DNA of 64,000 nt from Ignelater luminosus (taxonomy: Eukaryota; Arthropoda; Insecta; Coleoptera; Elateridae): assembly GCA_011009095.1 (NCBI GenBank), contig VTPC01000852.1, forward strand, positions 1 to 64,000, given 5' to 3'. A model generated the notes under the pieces. That model was not told the DNA's origin and did not search any database. It was given only the letters and a program-made list of their open reading frames with translations. Shown piece after piece: positions 59,201-64,000 of the stretch. The position numbers and the translations under genes were made by a program. Numbering within the stretch: the first letter of the stretch is position 1; each line of letters starts with the position of its first letter.

Positions 59201-59365
59201 TAGTTACGAACGAAATAAATGTTAAAAAGTGATAAATAGATTCTTCTGTACATAAATAAATAAATAATTTAGTGTAAATAAATACTGGAAATAAATTGTA
59301 ATAAACTAAGTGAAAATAAATATTATTAAATATAAATAAACGTTTTATATAGAAAGAACATAACA
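58985..59365 (+). repeat. 3' LTR, complete (381 bp)
   Basis: It begins TGTAAC, ends ATAACA and is followed by the ATAG duplication. It repeats the heat-shock-element blocks (59002-59016 and 59092-59119), the TATA box (59150-59155) and AATAAA motifs (about 59215-59340). The first 216 bp are also the last 71 codons and stop of the Pol frame. Confidence 0.92.
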
Positions 59366-59369
59366 ATAG

Positions 59370-60220
59370 ATTTATATCACTGTAGGATAGATTACGGATT
59401 TCGTGCATTGAAAAGTACTTGTGATGTAGAAATTTTTTAGTTCTACCAGTATAAGTAAAGGATTAATTTACTATCTTTTTCGATTTTTCTTTATTTTTCT
59501 CTATTTTATTTCTTGTACTTTGTAAATGTTACGTGGATGTTAATGTGCTTTTATTTCTTATGAATATTTGTGTCTTTTAAAGTTTGCTACAGAACGACTA
59601 ATTGAAGGCACCAAATAGGAGCTAACTCTTTCTTTAGTTTATTTTAACAATGTCGTGTTGCAGCTGTGGCATGTTGCAGACTACTTTAAAGAAAGCACAC
59701 ACAGTTAGTACCGTGCTCATCTGCCATGTATTATTCATACAGTCTCTTTTTTGGTTCCACGATTAGCTTTACTAAATACACAAACAGCGGCACTGATACT
59801 TCTTTGTCCAAATGTTTACGAATTATTCATCTTCAGTTCAAGATCAAGTTCCAGATCCCCACGGAGACCGAAGCCCGCTTTAGGGGTCTACACGCCTCTT
59901 CAGCTTAGTAACATTTTGTTGCATGGTCTCGGGTTTTGCCGGCTTAGCACTGTGGTGGTTGTAGCAACAGACGGGTGCAATGGTTATGGTCAGTTTTATT
60001 ATATCACAGCGGATAAGTATACGGGTGTTAGTGTCTTAGAATTAGTTGTATGATGCGAATACAAATGACCAAATCACTACAAATGCGCACTGTAGCTATA
60101 AAGCTGGTGACGCATAGGAATGCGATAACGCTAACAGTTGGAGAACGCAATTTTGATGACATATTGACCTAGTAATCGCGGACAGCATTTGCGCGAGGTG
60201 GGTTGCGATGCACAAATAGT
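59370..60220. other. non-coding flank of the gypsy element
   Basis: No recognisable gene. From about 59840 the composition becomes more GC-rich and probably marks another old repeat. Confidence 0.45.
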
Positions 60221-60340
60221 ATGAGTGAGCGCGCTCGGCGTGATTGCTCTTATACCTGCAGCGACGGTGAAGCCGACGAAGAACTGGAGACCGGATCGAC
60301 AACAGAGTCGACCCGCCGAACCTCCACACTTCCTTCCTGA
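60221..60340 (+). CDS. possible coding scrap, 39 aa, unidentified
   Basis: MSERARRDCSYTCSDGEA is followed by DEELETGSTTESTRRTS, TLPS and a stop. The acidic, serine/threonine-rich sequence in a GC-rich patch looks like part of a real protein. It lacks clear splice sites and matches nothing I can name. The minus strand is open here too (60096-60383), so strand and reality are uncertain. Confidence 0.2.
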   Translation: MSERARRDCSYTCSDGEADEELETGSTTESTRRTSTLPS

Positions 60341-60395
60341 CCGGGTCAAACATGTTTTGGGCGAAAAGTTTCCTATCATCCATCCTTAACCACCA

Positions 60396-60456
60396 AATTC
60401 CACCAAGGCCAAAAAAGGCTTATGCCTACAGTGGCTTTTGCTGCTGCTTCGCAGCA
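60396..60456 (+). repeat. second copy of the hairpin repeat seen at 22986-23050
   Basis: GGCTTATGCCTACAGTGGC, then TTTTGCTGCTGCTTCGCAGC and AACAAGAATAA match the minus strand at about 22986-23045 with one 3-bp gap. Both copies keep a hairpin (here TTGCTGC-TTC-GCAGCAA). In one frame both end in LMP(A/T)VA(S/F)AAA(P/S)QQQE and a stop. It is a dispersed repeat or two remnants of one gene family. Confidence 0.55.
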
Positions 60457-60829
60457 ACAAGAATAATTATAATTTTTGCTTTGCTTTGCTTGGACAGCAT
60501 TTCATAAACAGATCCGCCAAGAGAGCAAGGAAAGCGGCAAACCCAATAGCAATAGTTCAGCCCCTTTCCAGAGCATGGGTGTTCGTTGAAGCGCATGGCA
60601 AGAAGAATGTTCCATTTGCATATCGATGATTTCGCACATCCGTTGAGAACGAGGAATAGATAGAAAAAAGATCTTTAACGTAACCTTCTTATCTACTTTA
60701 TCAATATTGTTTCCATTTTCTTCTTTTAAGTTCTTCGTTAGTATTATCATTTTTCTCAATGGTTATATGTAGTCCTGCGTGTTTTGTTATAGTGGTTAGT
60801 TTTTTGTTTTTACTTTTATATACTACTTA

Positions 60830-61200
60830 TAGGTAGTGACTAGGCATATGTCATCCACGAACCTAAGGTGCCCTATTTTCAAAAAACCTCCCCAGCTAAT
60901 TCTTGTTTTGCCATTTTAGTGTTCTTCATTATTCAGTCAGTAACTACCAGGAAGATTAACGGAGACAGAATACATCCTTGTCTTACTCCGCTTTCAATTT
61001 TGATTGGTTGCAACTGCTGATCGTCATGTTCTATTTTTACAATCTAGTCTTCATAAAGGATTCTAATTACTCTTAAATACTTTTCTAGAACTTCACACTG
61101 CCTTAAAATACTCCACAACTTCCAGTTATTATTTTGCTTTCTAGGTAGTTTAATGATTATGTCTTTAGTAGTGTCCCTTTTTTCCATATCTTATTTAACA
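60830..61200 (-). pseudogene. LINE reverse-transcriptase fragment (RTE-like)
   Basis: Minus-strand blocks in order: WKLWSILRQCEVLEKYLRVI with RILYED (about 61090-61120), then IKIESGVRQGCILSPLIFLV (about 60950-61005), then LRFVDDICLV (about 60845-60870). GVRQGCxLSPLxF and FxDD are the catalytic palm blocks of LINE reverse transcriptases, and the wording is closest to RTE-clade proteins as I recall them. At least three in-frame stops and a frameshift are present. Sequence up to about 61330 may hold a trace of the endonuclease-RT linker (a GADHH motif). Confidence 0.75.
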
Positions 61201-64000
61201 AGATGTAGACAGAATACCTGTGATCCGTAACACATTTTGCGCACCGACTGGAATGGAAAATAGTAAAATGATGATCTGCTCCATGAGCTTTCATTGCATG
61301 TCAAGCTTGGGAGCTACATTATATTATTATTATATAGAGTTCAAGCCAGAAGTTGTGGAGTGTTAGAATAAAAGGTAATGACTTTCGAAGAATCATACCT
61401 AAGTAAAAAAAATACGCAAAAAATCTCTTTTTTTTGGCAGCACATTCTTACATCGAGATCTCATTGTAATCTCTGCCGCTATTCCCAGCATGACATATTC
61501 ACAAATTTTGTGTTCTGTCTTTTTATTAAGCATTTGTAGAATTTATAGTGAAAGGTCATTATTTATAGCATAACACGTCCTCACATTGAATCTACGACTT
61601 ATCTAACAACGTGTTTCATATCGAATTTTACTGCTTACTACTTCCACAATTAATTTAGTAAATTATCAATTTTAAAAAGAGGTATAAATAAATAAAGACA
61701 AGTTAGTAATATAGAAAATTATAATAATAAAACAGACCCATTCCTCGTATGGTAAAATTATCACCTGCATACAGCAGCGTGCACCGTAATAAGTAAGTAA
61801 TAACGCATTAAATTAAATTACAAAAGGTTCTTTGTGTTAACTGTCATTAAAAAGCCATCGGCTGTACAAGAAAGAATCTTATTAAACCAACAACCTGTTA
61901 GTGTGTTAATGAAATTTCCGCTGATTTTCTAATAAGAATGCGAAGAATTTTACTTTGGTGTAGTCTTGTAACCTACAACTATCAAATCTTATTTATTGTA
62001 TAAATGTATCGATTAGGCCCATTAAATCAGGTAATCTTTTTCTCCTTGTCATGTCAACAGTGTTAAAAGAAAACCTCGTTATTTGTCAGCGTGAAATATA
62101 CTATTCAGATAACGTCAGTAATAAATTTCCTAAAAATATTTGGAGCATAAGTAACAACGGTAAACGGGTTTCGTTGTTTATAGATTTAGCGGTACTTCCG
62201 TATTTAGAATATTAACAAAATATTAGGTCGGCGTAATATTACGTACCTTTACTATTCGATATTTTTTCTATTCGATTTAGCTTATACGAGCGTTTACTAA
62301 TTACAATTATGATGTAGTCATAAAATGCTTACATTGTTTCTGCTCTGAACGGTTTAAGTTTGTTCTTAACGTGGTAAAGTTGTAAGTAGTAGATTTTTAT
62401 CTTAACATTGATAGATGTGCAACATATCAATGAATTACACATCTGTTTTTCGTGTTGGTTTTAACGATCAGGTGCCTCGGCTTTTTGTACAAGGTCATAG
62501 AGAGGTCTTGTGTTGATTACTGACCTGAATGTAAACAAATTAATCATCCTGGTAGATTTCCTTTTAATATATAATTTGTTACAGCAAGGGGACTAATGTT
62601 TTTGATTCCTTATACATAAACAGTTTTAATATTTTCTTTACTTAGATAATAGTTTACAATTTAATGCATAAAAGACGCTTGACAAGATATTAATAATTTC
62701 TATAACTATTCGTGTTTCAATCACGTTGCCTATTAGTATATTGTAGCATCCAATAATGGCATTCACCATATATGTGTAAGAATCACACCACGTGTAAAAA
62801 GAACAGGTGATTCATTAGAATTTTTCTTTGGGTCACATGAGCAAAATGTGGTAAATGCAAGTAGATTTTCATATGTAGTTTTTGGGCTTGTTAGTAAAAT
62901 TAATTTTTTGTTAAGAAGATTATTAAACAGCGAACCTTTTGGTAAAAGTTGAGAGACTGTGTTTGCACCTCGCAGGTACAATTTGTAATAGTTTGCACAC
63001 TGATAGATCATAAATCTCATACAGTAGGGTTTTCCAAACTGTATTCTGTGTCATTTTCTTTAGTACAATTTTCAAGACTGCAAGAATACGGTAGAGATTT
63101 TAAAACTGTTTCTTAAACGGCAACATCTAAGTGTAAAAAATTGTAAATCTATTGTTATGAGAGAGATTAAAAATCAGTTAAACTGTAACTCTTGCATTTC
63201 CCTGAGTTATTGAGGACCCTCAGCTTCTAGCAGGGCCAAGCTCCTAAATTTCCTGACTTTCTTACTTGAATCCTTGCCAACTCGCAAGTTCTCTGATCCC
63301 GTTGAATTCTAATCATTCTTTGGGTATTACGCCTCCAAGCGTTTCTAGATACTTGATTTTTTTGGATTTTCAAACTCACTGTACGTACACATACCCATAG
63401 CAATAGTAGTACTAATCATTTTACAGAAACAGTATGCCCGGGATTTTTTTCAAAGTCGTTGGGCAGAACAGCCACATGTTCATAAGTTAACTGTCAATGA
63501 GTTTCCCGTTCTATACATGTATGCGTCAGCGTTTTCATTGTTGCTGCATCTTCACTTCAATTTATTTCAGAATACAATAACGGACACATTTGAAAGTTTA
63601 TAACTTAATGCTGAACTCGCTTATAGTTTAAACCCCGTCCATCTCCGACTCCGAGCTAGTTCGTTATTTCCGTGGAAGCTCGATTTATTAACAAGGTATC
63701 TACGAGTTTTACTTTTAACCACAAGAAGTTCTAATTGAACTACAGATCGGCTTTCTATTTCTTGCACAGTATCTTAGTCTAAAAATAATTAGGAATCTGC
63801 TTTGTTCAATAGAACTTCCAAAAATGAGGAAAAACAATAAAAAGGCATACTCAAAAACTTTCCAAGAGCCTCTAGCAAGAAGAAAGGTAAAAGTATAGTA
63901 CCAACTAAGACACCTAAATAAACTAAAGTTGAGCATGCAATAACACAATGTGGATGACTAGCTGTAGAGTACTGTTAAACGCAGGTTTGCATAGTAACAA
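61201..64000. other. AT-rich non-coding DNA
   Basis: Apart from a possible extension of the LINE remnant to about 61330, no gene, RNA gene or repeat could be supported up to the window end. Confidence 0.55.

Larger units (their letters stand above)
55318..59365 (+). mobile_element. Ty3/gypsy LTR retrotransposon with macro-domain Pol, internally deleted
   Basis: The element runs from TGTAAC (55318) to ATAACA (59365) and is flanked by identical 4-bp target duplications ATAG at 55314-55317 and 59366-59369. Order: truncated 5' LTR, reverse transcriptase, RNase H, integrase, macro domain, CCCH zinc finger, polypurine tract, 3' LTR. Reverse transcriptase before integrase is the Ty3/gypsy order. 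The last 64 bp of the 5' LTR, the primer-binding site, gag and protease are missing: LTR sequence passes directly into reverse transcriptase at 55634/55635. Over the 317 bp they share, the two LTRs align without gaps and differ at about nine positions, so the insertion is moderately old. No envelope gene is present. This copy cannot move by itself. Confidence 0.93.

Noticed and set aside
1..64000. CRISPR arrays, rRNA or tRNA genes
   Set aside because: No regularly spaced short repeats, no rRNA-like sequence and no cloverleaf that folds were seen.

Overview
The window is AT-rich eukaryotic DNA (roughly a third GC by eye) and looks like an insect genome. Evidence: three different mariner elements, a Ty3/gypsy LTR retrotransposon, several rotted insect-type LINE pieces, two foldback derivatives of Tc1/mariner-like transposons, TA-flanked insertions and GT/AG-type splice signals. 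There is no bacterial organisation (no operons, ribosome binding sites or dense coding). I cannot name the species; beetles and bugs have this kind of repeat load, but that is only an impression. No host gene could be recognised. The host sequence is gene desert or intron, with two weak exon candidates on the + strand (8006-8128 and the mini-exon ending at 37104).

Layout. 1-10.8 kb: unannotatable AT-rich DNA with a possible tRNA-derived SINE and one candidate exon. 10.8-11.4 kb: 3' end of a LINE (RNase H plus C-terminal domain, + strand). 11.4-22.9 kb: AT-rich, nothing coding. 22.98-24.9 kb: a repeat cluster (GC-rich patch with a hairpin, TCTG microsatellite, two degenerate about 120-bp tandem units, a GC-rich dispersed repeat and a LINE reverse-transcriptase scrap). 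26.83-28.09 kb: a frameshifted mariner. 33.7-34.36 kb: LINE 3' part, - strand. 37.5-38.5 kb: foldback element. 40.34-41.62 kb: a mariner with an uninterrupted transposase. 42.64-43.89 kb: a third mariner with an internally deleted transposase. 47.1-47.5 kb: another LINE 3' end. 49.68-51.45 kb: a large foldback element with arms of about 820 bp. 55.32-59.37 kb: the gypsy element. 60.2-61.2 kb: repeat scraps including an RTE-like LINE piece.

The most interesting object is the gypsy element at 55318-59365, with ATAG target duplications. Its 5' part is ruined: the end of the 5' LTR, the primer-binding site, gag and protease are missing, and reverse transcriptase/RNase H carry stops and frameshifts. 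Its last 611 codons are fully open and encode integrase followed in frame by a TARG1/OARD1-type macro domain (ADP-ribose hydrolase fold, with both catalytic residues in place) and a CCCH zinc finger. The frame then runs 71 codons into the 3' LTR. The LTRs also carry a block of heat-shock-element units 31 bp upstream of a TATA box, so the promoter looks heat or stress responsive. A retroelement with its own ADP-ribose eraser and zinc finger under a heat-shock-like promoter is the candidate undescribed system here; I cannot search databases, so its novelty is unverified.
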